Source: Bacillota bacterium (lineage in GTDB: Bacteria; Bacillota; Clostridia; Lachnospirales; Lachnospiraceae). From it: a stretch of DNA of 63,930 bases. The stretch spans positions 1 to 63,930 of the forward strand of contig JAEWYQ010000002.1 of the NCBI GenBank assembly GCA_023395555.1, given 5' to 3'. This document shows, one piece after another, positions 34,418 through 43,156 of the stretch. The translations under genes were made by a program, and so were the position numbers. The stretch's first letter is position 1. Each line of letters begins with the position of its first letter. A model generated the notes under the pieces. That model saw only the letters and a list, made by a program, of their open reading frames with translations, did no database searches and was not told where the DNA came from.

Positions 34418-34723
34418 ATGGTAAAACACATCGTAGCATATCAATATGCGGAAGGCTATACCCAAGAGGAAAATCACAGGAATGTGCAGAAAATGAGGAC
34501 GGAGCTGGAGGCTCTGGTAGGAGTGATTGACGGATTAATTACACTGAAACTGTATGACACGCCCATGGAGACTTCCGAATTCGATCTGCTGTTATACAGC
34601 GAATTAGAGAGCGAAGAATCGCTGAGAGCATATGCAGTGCATCCGGAGCATGTGAGGGTAGCAGCAAATTATGTAAGACCTTTTGTAAGCGGCCGTAAAT
34701 GCATGGATTTTACGGTTTCTTAG
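34418..34723 (+). CDS. Dabb-family (stress-responsive alpha-beta barrel) protein
   Basis: The 101-residue protein MVKHIVAYQYAEGYTQEENH... matches the Dabb ferredoxin-like barrel: the VKHIV start, a helix with KMRTELEALVGVIDG, and a C-terminal YAVHPEHVRVAANYVRPFV. Such proteins form dimers; their bacterial function is usually unknown. ATG 34418 has GGAATGGAG upstream and is preferred over ATG 34406. It follows cheW by 19 bases and precedes aspS. Confidence 0.8.
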   Translation: MVKHIVAYQYAEGYTQEENHRNVQKMRTELEALVGVIDGLITLKLYDTPMETSEFDLLLYSELESEESLRAYAVHPEHVRVAANYVRPFVSGRKCMDFTVS

Positions 34724-34774
34724 GAAGCTGCAAGCTAAAAGAAAGCATATCAGGTAAAGGAGAATAGAAAAACA

Positions 34775-36568
34775 ATGGCTGAAGCAATGAAAGGCTTACA
34801 CAGAAGCCACAGGTGCACCGAGGTTTCCCGGAAGAACATCGGAGAAACGGTAACGGTGATGGGATGGGTACAAAAGAGCAGAAATAAAGGCGGAATCATC
34901 TTTGTGGATCTGCGGGACCGCTCCGGTCTGCTGCAGATCATCTTTGAGGAAAGTGACTGCGGAAGTGAGAATTTTGCAAAAGCGGAGAAGCTGCGAAGCG
35001 AATATGTGGCGGCGATTGTCGGCAGGGTGGAGGCGCGTTCCGGTGCTGTCAATGAGAATCTTGCCACCGGTGATATTGAGATCAGAGCACAGGAGATACG
35101 GATTCTATCCGAGGCAGAGACGCCTCCGTTTCCCATTGAAGAGGGTTCCAGGACGAAGGAGGAGCTGAGACTGAAGTATCGCTATCTGGATCTTCGCAGG
35201 CCCGACCTGCAGAAGAATCTCATCCTTCGCAGCAAGGTGGCCAATGTGACCCGCCAGTTCCTTGCGGAAGAAGGTTTCCTTGAGGTGGAGACTCCGATGC
35301 TGACGAAGAGCACTCCGGAAGGAGCACGGGATTATCTGGTTCCCAGCCGCGTTCATCCGGGGAATTTCTATGCACTGCCCCAGTCACCCCAGCTGTTTAA
35401 GCAGCTGTTGATGGTGGCCGGCTATGACCGGTATTTCCAGATTGTAAAATGCTTCCGTGACGAGGATCTCCGTGCGGACAGGCAGCCGGAATTTACTCAG
35501 ATCGATATGGAACTATCCTTCGTGGATGTGGATGATGTAATTGATGTGAATGAACGTCTGCTTCATAAAATGTTCAAGGAAAGCATCGGCATCGATATAC
35601 CGCTGCCGATCCAAAGAATGACTTATGCTGAGGCGATGGAGCGTTTTGGTTCGGACAAGCCGGATGTTCGCTTTGGCCTGGAGCTTAAGAATGTGTCCGG
35701 TGTAGTGAAGGACTGCGGCTTCGCTGTATTTACCGGAGCCCTGCAAAAGGGCGGTTCCGTTCGGGGAATTAATGCCGAGGGACAGGCGGAGATGCCGAGA
35801 AAGAAGATTGATGCTTTGGTCGACTTTGCCAAGGATTACGGCGCCAAGGGTCTGGCTTATCTGGCAATCGATGCAGAGGGCGGCTACAAATCCTCCTTTG
35901 CCAAATTTATGACGGAGGAAGAGCTGAAAGCCCTGGTGGCGGCCATGAACGGCAAGCCGGGTGACCTTCTCCTGTTTGCGGCGGACGAGAATGATGTGGT
36001 GTTCGCAGTGCTGGGAGCCCTGAGGCTGGAGCTGGCGAAGGGACTTGGCCTGCTTCATAAGGATGAATATAAATTCCTGTGGGTAACCGAATTCCCGCTG
36101 CTGGAATACTCCAAGGAAGAGGGAAGATATACGGCCAAGCATCACCCCTTTACCATGCCCATGGAGGAAGACCTTCCCCTGCTGGATACCGATCCCGGTA
36201 AGGTAAGGGCAAAGGCTTACGATATCACCTTGAACGGCACCGAAATCGGCGGCGGCTCTGTGCGAATCTTCCAGAGCGATGTTCAGGAGAAGATGTTCCA
36301 GGTTCTAGGGTTTACCAAGGAGGCGGCCTATGAGCGTTTCGGCTTCCTGCTTAATGCCTTTAAATATGGGGTGCCCCCTCATGCCGGACTGGCTTACGGT
36401 CTGGACCGCCTGGTTATGCTTATGGCCCGGGAGGACAGCATTCGTGATGTTATTGCCTTCCCGAAGGTAAAGGATGCTTCCTGCCTGATGACGGATGCGC
36501 CCAATGTGGTTGATGACAAGCAGCTGAAGGAGCTTGCAATCGCGCTGGCACTTGAGCCGGAGAAATAG
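34775..36568 (+). CDS. aspS: Aspartyl-tRNA synthetase
   Basis: The 597-residue enzyme charges tRNA with aspartate. It has the N-terminal OB anticodon-binding domain (VTVMGWVQKSRNKGG near 27-41), class II motif 2 in YFQIVKCFRDEDLRADRQPE (about 219-238), a bacterial GAD insertion domain (about 280-420), and motif 3 in HAGLAYGLDRLVML (about 535-548). Length is normal for bacterial AspRS. AAAGGAGAA lies upstream. A housekeeping gene, so this stretch is core chromosome. Confidence 0.97.
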   Translation: MAEAMKGLHRSHRCTEVSRKNIGETVTVMGWVQKSRNKGGIIFVDLRDRSGLLQIIFEESDCGSENFAKAEKLRSEYVAAIVGRVEARSGAVNENLATGDIEIRAQEIRILSEAETPPFPIEEGSRTKEELRLKYRYLDLRRPDLQKNLILRSKVANVTRQFLAEEGFLEVETPMLTKSTPEGARDYLVPSRVHPGNFYALPQSPQLFKQLLMVAGYDRYFQIVKCFRDEDLRADRQPEFTQIDMELSFVDVDDVIDVNERLLHKMFKESIGIDIPLPIQRMTYAEAMERFGSDKPDVRFGLELKNVSGVVKDCGFAVFTGALQKGGSVRGINAEGQAEMPRKKIDALVDFAKDYGAKGLAYLAIDAEGGYKSSFAKFMTEEELKALVAAMNGKPGDLLLFAADENDVVFAVLGALRLELAKGLGLLHKDEYKFLWVTEFPLLEYSKEEGRYTAKHHPFTMPMEEDLPLLDTDPGKVRAKAYDITLNGTEIGGGSVRIFQSDVQEKMFQVLGFTKEAAYERFGFLLNAFKYGVPPHAGLAYGLDRLVMLMAREDSIRDVIAFPKVKDASCLMTDAPNVVDDKQLKELAIALALEPEK

Positions 36569-36572
36569 TCCC

Positions 36573-36845
36573 ATGTCCTATAAACAGTATTTTATTATGG
36601 GCTATTTTGTTCTGGCAACCTTAGCCGGTTTTACTCTCATGGGAATTGATAAGAGAAGGGCTGTGAAGAGAGCCTGGCGGATTCCGGAACGGGTTCTGAT
36701 CGGAACGGCTTTCCTTGGAGGAGGTCTCGGAGCCTTCCTGGGAATGTATGTCTTCCGTCATAAAACCAGCCGCACCAAATTCCTGGTTCTGCTGCCGGCG
36801 GCTGCTGCTTTGTCGGTATTTCTGGCATACAGGCTGGGGATGTAG
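36573..36845 (+). CDS. DUF1294 small membrane protein
   Basis: The 90-residue protein has two to three membrane segments and the DUF1294 pattern GIDKRRAVKRAWRIPERVLI (24-43), then GGGLGAFLGMYVFRHKTSRT-like sequence. Function unknown. The ATG at 36573 follows the aspS stop by a few bases, with GGAG in the aspS end as ribosome site, so it is co-transcribed with aspS. Confidence 0.85.
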   Translation: MSYKQYFIMGYFVLATLAGFTLMGIDKRRAVKRAWRIPERVLIGTAFLGGGLGAFLGMYVFRHKTSRTKFLVLLPAAAALSVFLAYRLGM

Positions 36846-36900
36846 ATACCGTTTTATTGTTTGTTGATCGGCCTGTTGATATAGGAAAGAGTTAAGAAAG

Positions 36901-36944
36901 ATGCCTGCGGTCATGGGAGTTCTCCTTACACCGCAGGCATTTTA
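36901..36944 (+). terminator. Terminator after aspS-DUF1294
   Basis: ATGCCTGCGGT (36901-36911) pairs with ACCGCAGGCAT (36930-36940), followed by TTTTA. It lies in the 357-base spacer before the symporter promoter; no other gene is seen in that spacer. Confidence 0.8.
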
Positions 36945-37036
36945 TATGTGATTTTTCTGTCCAGGTCGGACGGAATTCCGTCGGAACCCGGCGATGCAGA
37001 GTTTGCAATTAATTTAACAAAGAAAATGGATTTATA

Positions 37037-37065
37037 TTGACACATGCGATCTAATTTGTTATTAT
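37037..37065 (+). promoter_or_regulatory. Sigma-A promoter of the aromatic acid cluster
   Basis: TTGACA (37037-37042), 17-bp spacer, TATTAT (37060-37065). It leaves a leader of about 130 bases before the symporter ATG. Confidence 0.75.
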
Positions 37066-37092
37066 TGCTTTAAAGTGTTGATGCTTTAAAGT
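37066..37092 (+). promoter_or_regulatory. Tandem CTTTAAAG elements at the transcription start
   Basis: TGCTTTAAAGT occurs at 37066-37076 and again at 37082-37092 (16-bp period). Each contains the palindrome CTTTAAAG. They begin right after the -10 box, where a repressor would act. A later partial inverted repeat in the leader (TCAGAAGCG near 37110 against CGCTCTGA near 37173) may also form structure. Regulator unknown. Confidence 0.4.
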
Positions 37093-37202
37093 ATGGAAGT
37101 AACTACCATGTCAGAAGCGCAATACAAATGTAGAAAAGAACCGTGAGTGACACGCTGTGCGAGCCGCTCTGACGTTCAATAAAAACAGGGAGTGGACAAA
37201 AG

Positions 37203-38729
37203 ATGCTTGTAAAAATAGTGTTTTTAGTAGTGTTCTTTGCCGTTATGATACTGGTAGGGATTTATGCCCGGAAGCATACCGCCAGTGTCGGTGATTTTGT
37301 ATTGGGAGGAAGAGCGGTAGGGCCGTGGCTGACAGCATTTGCTTACGGTACGACGTATTTCTCGGCGGTTGTGTTTGTTGGATATGCCGGTCAGTTCGGA
37401 TGGAAATACGGTTTATCCGCCACCTGGATCGGAATTGGCAATGCCTTGATCGGAAGCCTGCTGGCCTGGCTGGTGCTGGGACGCCGGACCCGTGTTATGA
37501 GTCATCATTTGAAATCCACCACGATGCCGGATTTCTTTGGAAGCAGATTTGACAGCAAAACCCTGCGTATTGTTGCCTCCGCAATTGCCTTCGTATTCCT
37601 GGTGCCTTACACGGCTTCGGTATATAACGGTTTATCCAGGCTGTTCGGCATGGCCTTTCATGTGCCCTACTGGGTGTGTGTATACGCCATGGCAATCCTT
37701 ACCGGAGTGTATGTCATTCTGGGAGGTTATATGGCTACAGCCATCAACGACTTGATTCAGGGCATTATCATGCTGGCAGGTATTGTGGCCGTTATAGGTG
37801 CCGTGCTCAGCAACAACGGCGGATTCCTGGATGCGGTGAAGGAGCTGGCTAAGTTCGAGAGCGAGGTTGCCATAACCCAGGGCCAGCCGGGAGCCTATAC
37901 CTCCTTCTTCGGACCGGACCCGCTGAACCTTCTGGGTGTGGTTATCCTCACCTCCCTGGGGACCTGGGGACTCCCGCAGATGGTACATAAATTTTATGCC
38001 ATTAAGAATGAGAAATCCATTCGTTCGGGAACGATTATTTCCACTATATTTGCAATTGTGATTTCCGGTGGCTGCTATTTCCTGGGAGGCTTCGGAAGGC
38101 TTTACAATGGAGCGGAGATCTATAAAGCAGATGGGACGGTGGTATTTGACGCTATCATTCCTCATATGCTGTCCTCCTTATCCGATGTGCTGATAGGAAT
38201 TATCGTTGTACTGGTACTGTCCGCATCCATGTCGACCCTGGCGTCTCTGGTTATGACATCCAGTTCTACCTTGACCCTGGATTTTATCAAAGGCAATCTC
38301 ATAAAGAACATGAGTGAGAAGAAGCAGATTTTGGTTATGAGAATTCTGATTATATTCTTTATTGCCATCTCCGTAGTGATTGCATTGAACCCCAACACCT
38401 TTATTGCCCAATTGATGGCAATCAGCTGGGGGGCCCTGGCCGGCTCCTTCCTGGCGCCGTTCCTGTACGGACTGTACTGGAAACGAACTACCAAGGCGGC
38501 TGTATGGGCAAGCTTTGCAACCGGTGTGGGTATTACTGTCTCCAACCTGTTCCTCAAATATATTGCATCGCCCATCAATGCGGGTGCAATCGCCATGCTG
38601 GCCGGGTTGGTAATAGTACCGGCAGTAAGCCTCGTCAGTCCGGCATTGGATAAGAAGAAGGTACAGGAGATATTCTCCTGCTACGAGGAAACCGTAACGG
38701 TGCATACAAAGAAATCCATTGAAGAATAA
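37203..38729 (+). CDS. Sodium:solute symporter family transporter
   Basis: The 508-residue protein has about 13 membrane segments and SSS-family signatures (DFVLGGRAVGPWLTAFAYGT near 31-50, and GWKYGLSATWIGIGN near 66-80, with a conserved SASMSTLASLVMTSSS block around 340-355). It imports or exchanges an organic solute with sodium. It heads the cluster of aryl-CoA ligases and Ior subunits, so an aromatic acid or aromatic amino acid is the likely cargo, by context only. Confidence 0.9.
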   Translation: MLVKIVFLVVFFAVMILVGIYARKHTASVGDFVLGGRAVGPWLTAFAYGTTYFSAVVFVGYAGQFGWKYGLSATWIGIGNALIGSLLAWLVLGRRTRVMSHHLKSTTMPDFFGSRFDSKTLRIVASAIAFVFLVPYTASVYNGLSRLFGMAFHVPYWVCVYAMAILTGVYVILGGYMATAINDLIQGIIMLAGIVAVIGAVLSNNGGFLDAVKELAKFESEVAITQGQPGAYTSFFGPDPLNLLGVVILTSLGTWGLPQMVHKFYAIKNEKSIRSGTIISTIFAIVISGGCYFLGGFGRLYNGAEIYKADGTVVFDAIIPHMLSSLSDVLIGIIVVLVLSASMSTLASLVMTSSSTLTLDFIKGNLIKNMSEKKQILVMRILIIFFIAISVVIALNPNTFIAQLMAISWGALAGSFLAPFLYGLYWKRTTKAAVWASFATGVGITVSNLFLKYIASPINAGAIAMLAGLVIVPAVSLVSPALDKKKVQEIFSCYEETVTVHTKKSIEE

Positions 38730-38753
38730 CAAAATAAATCCAGTTAGAACGAA

Positions 38754-38790
38754 GGGGAGAGAAAGCTTATGATATGGGCTTTCTTTCCCC
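38754..38790 (+). terminator. Hairpin between the symporter and paaK
   Basis: GGGGAGAGAAAGC (38754-38766) pairs with GCTTTCTTTCCCC (38778-38790) with one G-T pair; a T-rich stretch follows after a few bases. It may reduce read-through into paaK. Confidence 0.6.
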
Positions 38791-38841
38791 GTGTATGTGT
38801 TTTTAGATAGAATAGTAAATAAGGATATGGAGGAATGAAAA

Positions 38842-40149
38842 ATGATTTGGGCCAAAGAAGAGACACTTTCCAGAGAAAAGATGGAGAAGCTGCAGCTGCA
38901 GCGTCTGAAGGAAACGGTGAGCAGAATTTATGCCAAGGTACCGGCATACCGCAGCAAGATGGAGGAAGCGGGCATAAAGCCGGAGGATATAAAAAGCCTG
39001 AAGGACTTAGAAAAGCTGCCCTTTACCAATAAAGCGGACCTGAGAGACAATTATCCCTTTGGATTATTTACCGTACCGAAGAAGGAGCTGGTGCGTATCC
39101 ATGCCTCCTCAGGAACGACAGGAAAGCCTACCGTGGTAGGGTATACGGCAAAGGATATGGATATCTGGACGGAATGTGTCTCCAGAATCGCCGTGATGGG
39201 TGGTGCGGAGAAGGAGGATGTGGCTCAGATCTGCTTTGGCTACGGAATGTTTACCGGCGCTCTGGGACTCCATTATGGCCTGGAGAATATCGGAGCCGCC
39301 GTCTGCCCCACCTCCTCCGGCAATACTCAGAAACAGATCATGTATATGCAGGATTTTGAGACCACTCTGCTGGTAGCAACGCCTTCCTATGCCCTTCACC
39401 TGGGCGAGGTGGCATGGCAGATGGGGTTTGATCCGGCGAAGGATCTGAAGGTGAGAATCGGCCTGTTCGGCGGAGAGGGCATGACGGAGCCCATGCGCCA
39501 GGAGATGTATAAGCTCTGGGGGAAGGACATAAAAGTAACGCAGAATTATGGCATGAGTGAGCTCATCGGACCCGGTGTATCCGGAGAATGCCTGGAGCTG
39601 TGCGGAATGCATATCAATGAGGATCATTTTATCCCGGAGATTATCGATCCCGAGACCGGCGAGGTGCTGCCTCCCGGCTCCAAGGGGGAGCTGGTAATCA
39701 CCTGTGTTACCAAGGAAGCGCTGCCGCTGATCCGTTACCGTACCAAGGATATCTCCCGGCTGATATATGAGCCTTGTAAATGCGGCAGAACCACGGTACG
39801 TATGGAGAATCTCTCCGGACGTTCCGATGATATGCTGATCATCCGCGGGGTCAATGTATTCCCCAGCCAGATCGAAGAAGTCCTGCTGAAGGTTCCGGAG
39901 ATCGGAGCCCATTATGAAATCGTTGTGGACCGTAAGAACTTCCTGGACTTTATGGAAATAAAAGTGGAGCTGGCGGATGAATCCCTGCTGGATTCCTATG
40001 CACGTCTCGGAGAGCTGGAGCGGCGGATCAAGTCGAACCTCAGAGTAGTGCTGGGCCTGGATGCCACAATCAAATTGGTTGCGCCCAGAAGCTTGCAGCG
40101 TTTTGAAGGGAAAGCAAGGCGCGTTACTGACTTGAGGAAGGAAAAGTGA
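38842..40149 (+). CDS. paaK: Phenylacetate-CoA ligase family protein, copy 1
   Basis: PaaK converts aryl acetates and CoA to aryl-acetyl-CoA with ATP, and in fermentation can run in reverse to make ATP. The 435-residue protein has the P-loop-like [15 protein letters not shown] (about 90-104), the adenylate-binding YGMSE (about 237-241), and [20 protein letters not shown] (about 330-349) with a C-terminal ligase cap domain. A Cys-x-Cys-Gly near KCGRTTVRME is also typical. Next to iorAB, it should act on phenylacetyl-, indoleacetyl- or hydroxyphenylacetyl-CoA. Its last 27 bases are imperfectly duplicated just downstream. Confidence 0.93.
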   Translation: MIWAKEETLSREKMEKLQLQRLKETVSRIYAKVPAYRSKMEEAGIKPEDIKSLKDLEKLPFTNKADLRDNYPFGLFTVPKKELVRIHASSGTTGKPTVVGYTAKDMDIWTECVSRIAVMGGAEKEDVAQICFGYGMFTGALGLHYGLENIGAAVCPTSSGNTQKQIMYMQDFETTLLVATPSYALHLGEVAWQMGFDPAKDLKVRIGLFGGEGMTEPMRQEMYKLWGKDIKVTQNYGMSELIGPGVSGECLELCGMHINEDHFIPEIIDPETGEVLPPGSKGELVITCVTKEALPLIRYRTKDISRLIYEPCKCGRTTVRMENLSGRSDDMLIIRGVNVFPSQIEEVLLKVPEIGAHYEIVVDRKNFLDFMEIKVELADESLLDSYARLGELERRIKSNLRVVLGLDATIKLVAPRSLQRFEGKARRVTDLRKEK

Positions 40150-40191
40150 GTATGCCTTGCTTATGCAAGGCGCGTTACCGAATTGAGGAAG
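40114..40191 (+). repeat. Imperfect 27-bp direct repeat of the paaK tail
   Basis: Bases 40114-40140 (end of paaK) reappear at 40165-40191 with two mismatches. Between them GCCTTGC/GCAAGGC (40154-40171) forms a hairpin. A second hairpin, CGGTTTC/GAAACCG, lies at 40224-40244. The copies lie in the 174-base spacer before iorA. Confidence 0.7.
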
Positions 40192-40323
40192 AAGATGTAA
40201 CATACGGGCGAGGAAAGGTAAGCCGGTTTCGCGCATAGAAACCGCTTTGCATCAGGAGAAAGATGTGATAGAATTAACATAGAATTCAGGATTATGTGAC
40301 AGATTGGAAAGGAGATTTACATA

Positions 40324-42063
40324 GTGGAAGAAAAAGTTATTATGCTGGGAAACGAAGCTTTTGCGAGAGGGGCCTATGAGGCCGGCTGCAAGGTTTCGGC
40401 TGCCTACCCGGGCACTCCCAGCACGGAAATCAGTGAATATATTGCGAAATATGGGGAAATTTATTCAGAGTGGTCACCCAATGAGAAGGTGGCGATGGAG
40501 GTGGCAATCGGAGCATCCGTTAGCGGTGTGCGGGCGCTGGCATCCATGAAGCATGTGGGACTGAATGTGGCGGCGGATCCTCTCTTTACCGTATCCTATA
40601 TCGGAGTGACCGGCGGACTGGTGGCAATTATTGCGGATGACCCCGGCCTGTACAGCTCCCAGAATGAACAGGATACCAGAGCAATCGCAAGAGCAGCCAA
40701 GGTGCCGGTGCTGGAGCCCTCGGACAGCCAGGAGGCCAAGGATTTTGTGAAGCTTGCCTTTGAACTCAGTGAAAAATATGATACACCGGTCATTGTCCGT
40801 TCGACTACAAGACTGTCCCATTCCCAGGGCATGGTGGAGCTGGGAGAGCGCCTTCAGAAGGAGGACAAGCCCTATGTGCGGGATGTGGCGAAGAATGTAA
40901 TGATGCCCGGCAATGCAAAGGGGCGGCATCTGGTGGTGGAAAGCAGGGAGAATGCTCTGGAAAGGGACGGCAGCAGCCTGCCTGTCAATAGGGCAGAGTA
41001 CCGGGACACCAGCATCGGCTTCATTACCTCCGGAATTCCGTATCAATATGTGAAGGAGGCTTTCCCGGAGGCCAGTGTACTCAAGCTGGGCATCGTGAAC
41101 CCGCTTCCGAGAAAGCTGATTGAAGAATTCGCGTCCAAGGTAGATACCTTATATATTGTAGAAGAACTAGACCCGATTATTGAAGAGCAGGTGAAGTCCT
41201 GGGGAATCAAGGCTATCGGGAAGGAGATACTCACAGTCCAGGGAGAATATTCGGCAAATCTGCTGAAAAAGGCAATTTCCGGTCAGCAGCCGGAGCAGGT
41301 TCTTCCGGCACAGGTGCCCGGCAGACCTCCGATTCTCTGTCCCGGCTGCCCTCACAGGAGTGTATACTCTGTTTTGAATAAACTTAAGATCCATGCTGCG
41401 GGGGATATTGGCTGCTATACTCTTGGAGCCGTGGCACCCTTAAGCGTGGTAGATACCACCGTATGCATGGGGGCCAGCATCTCCACCCTTCACGGAATGG
41501 AGAAAGCAAAGGGGAAGGATTATATCCGGAACTGGGTTGCGGTAATCGGAGATTCCACCTTTATGCATACCGGAATCAATTCCCTGATTAACATGGTTTA
41601 TAATAAGGGAACCGGTACGGTTATGATTCTCGATAACTCCACCACGGGAATGACGGGACATCAGGATCATGCCGCCACCGGCAAGACCCTGAAGGGAGAG
41701 GAAACCTATGCCGTGAATCTGGCAGAGCTCTGCCGGGCAGTGGGAGTAAGACGGGTCTTTGAAATCAATGCCTTTGATACCGATACTCTGGAGAAGGCCA
41801 TTAAGGAAGCCGCATCCGCAGAGGAACCGACGGTTATTATAACGAAGTCCCCCTGTGTGCTGTTAAGTAAGGCACCGGTTAAGCTCCAATACCGCATTCT
41901 GCCGGAGGTGTGCAAACGGTGCGGCATGTGTATGAAGCCTGGCTGTCCCGCCATCACCAAGCGGGAGGACGGAACCATAGTAATCAATGACACCATGTGC
42001 ACCGGCTGCGGCCTCTGCTGGCAGGCCTGCAAATTCGGCGCAATCGAGCCGGTAGAGCGATAG
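40324..42063 (+). CDS. iorA: Indolepyruvate ferredoxin oxidoreductase, alpha subunit
   Basis: IorA with IorB oxidatively decarboxylates aryl pyruvates (from Trp, Phe, Tyr) to aryl-acetyl-CoA, reducing ferredoxin. The 579-residue subunit has the pyrimidine-binding region AAYPGTPSTEISEY (about 22-35), the TPP-binding GDIGCYTLG and CMGASISTLHGM blocks (about 360-390) with GDSTFMHTG, and two C-terminal 4Fe-4S clusters (CKRCGMCMKPGCPAI and CTGCGLCWQACKFGAI). It starts at GTG 40324, supported by GAAAGGAG. IorB follows 12 bases later. Confidence 0.95.
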   Translation: MEEKVIMLGNEAFARGAYEAGCKVSAAYPGTPSTEISEYIAKYGEIYSEWSPNEKVAMEVAIGASVSGVRALASMKHVGLNVAADPLFTVSYIGVTGGLVAIIADDPGLYSSQNEQDTRAIARAAKVPVLEPSDSQEAKDFVKLAFELSEKYDTPVIVRSTTRLSHSQGMVELGERLQKEDKPYVRDVAKNVMMPGNAKGRHLVVESRENALERDGSSLPVNRAEYRDTSIGFITSGIPYQYVKEAFPEASVLKLGIVNPLPRKLIEEFASKVDTLYIVEELDPIIEEQVKSWGIKAIGKEILTVQGEYSANLLKKAISGQQPEQVLPAQVPGRPPILCPGCPHRSVYSVLNKLKIHAAGDIGCYTLGAVAPLSVVDTTVCMGASISTLHGMEKAKGKDYIRNWVAVIGDSTFMHTGINSLINMVYNKGTGTVMILDNSTTGMTGHQDHAATGKTLKGEETYAVNLAELCRAVGVRRVFEINAFDTDTLEKAIKEAASAEEPTVIITKSPCVLLSKAPVKLQYRILPEVCKRCGMCMKPGCPAITKREDGTIVINDTMCTGCGLCWQACKFGAIEPVER

Positions 42064-42075
42064 GAGGGGAAGACT

Positions 42076-42651
42076 ATGGAGACGAAGAATATAATGATTG
42101 TTGGTGTCGGAGGGCAGGGAACCCTGCTCACCAGCCGAATATTAGGAGCACTGACCATGCAGGCCGGCTATGATGTGAAGCTGTCCGAGGTTCATGGAAT
42201 GGCTCAGCGCGGCGGCAGCGTAGTTACCTTTGTCCGCTATGGAGATAAGGTGTATGAGCCCATTGTGGAGGAGGGACAGGCGGATCTCCTCATCGCCTTT
42301 GAACGCCTGGAAGCATTGAGATATGCCCATTTTCTCAAGGAAGACGGCGCCATGGTTGTGAATGATAACCGGATTGATCCGATGCCTGTTGTCATCGGCG
42401 CCGCCAAATACCCGGAGAATATTCTGGAGGATCTGGAGCAGAGCCACAGAATCTACAGTGTGGACGCGCTGGAGGAAGCGAAGAAGCTGGGCAACAGCAA
42501 GGTCTTCAATATTATTGTGTTGGGAGTCGCCGCACAGCATATGAATTTCTCACAGGAGGAATGGCTGAAGGTAATCGAAGAGACGGTTCCGCCCAAGACA
42601 ATTGATATCAATAAACGGGCCTTTGAGGTGGGATATCATTTGCACGGATAA
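42076..42651 (+). CDS. iorB: Indolepyruvate ferredoxin oxidoreductase, beta subunit
   Basis: The 191-residue subunit matches the 2-oxoacid oxidoreductase gamma-type domain: IMIVGVGGQGTLLTSRILG (about 6-24), LSEVHGMAQRGGSVVTFVRY (about 36-55). It pairs with the IorA subunit directly upstream and contributes to CoA binding. TAGGAGG precedes the ATG. Confidence 0.95.
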   Translation: METKNIMIVGVGGQGTLLTSRILGALTMQAGYDVKLSEVHGMAQRGGSVVTFVRYGDKVYEPIVEEGQADLLIAFERLEALRYAHFLKEDGAMVVNDNRIDPMPVVIGAAKYPENILEDLEQSHRIYSVDALEEAKKLGNSKVFNIIVLGVAAQHMNFSQEEWLKVIEETVPPKTIDINKRAFEVGYHLHG

Positions 42652-42730
42652 AGTAAATTAATTAGCTACAGCTTAGAATGAAATAGTCCCGCGAAAGACA
42701 GGCGGGCTGTTAGAAGGAGGGGGCAGGACA

Positions 42731-43156
42731 ATGATTAAACAGCTTTCTGTATTTGTGCAGAATGAAAATGGAAGTCTGGCCGGGGTGACCTCGGTTCTGA
42801 AGGACAATGGAATTAATCTGCGGGCAATCGCATCCTTTGATACACCGGAATTTGCAATTCTCCGGATTGTAGTGGACCAGCCGGAGAAGGCGAAGGAGGT
42901 GCTGAATGCCGGGGGATTCGCAGTCAAGGTGTCCGAGGCGGTTGCGGTTGAGCTGGAGGATAAGCCCGGCGTACTGGACGGTATGCTGCATGTGATCGCG
43001 GATGCCGGTATCGGCATCAATTATATTTATTCCATCGTAGTCCGCAGCGGAAAGATTCCGCTGATGATTCTCAATACCGGAGACCTGGTAAAGACAGCCT
43101 CCGTCTTAAGAGAGCATGGATATATCGTTGCAGAGCAGGAGGATATTACCGCATGA
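42731..43156 (+). CDS. Tandem ACT-domain protein, copy 1
   Basis: The 141-residue protein consists of two ACT domains ([20 protein letters not shown]... and [20 protein letters not shown]...), a fold that binds amino acids. Proteins like this are commonly encoded next to PaaK and Ior genes. It may sense an aromatic amino acid and modulate the ligase or oxidoreductase. GAAGGAGGGGGC precedes the ATG. Its end overlaps the second paaK (ATGA). Confidence 0.88.
   Translation: MIKQLSVFVQNENGSLAGVTSVLKDNGINLRAIASFDTPEFAILRIVVDQPEKAKEVLNAGGFAVKVSEAVAVELEDKPGVLDGMLHVIADAGIGINYIYSIVVRSGKIPLMILNTGDLVKTASVLREHGYIVAEQEDITA

Noticed and set aside
37072..37202. T-box leader for the aromatic cluster
   Set aside because: No T-box core sequence or terminator/antiterminator pair is visible in the leader.
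39109..40236. 375-codon open frame antisense to paaK copy 1
   Set aside because: A mirror of a codon-biased gene; a similar long antisense frame occurs in paaK copy 2 (43396-44346), showing it follows from codon usage, not from a gene.
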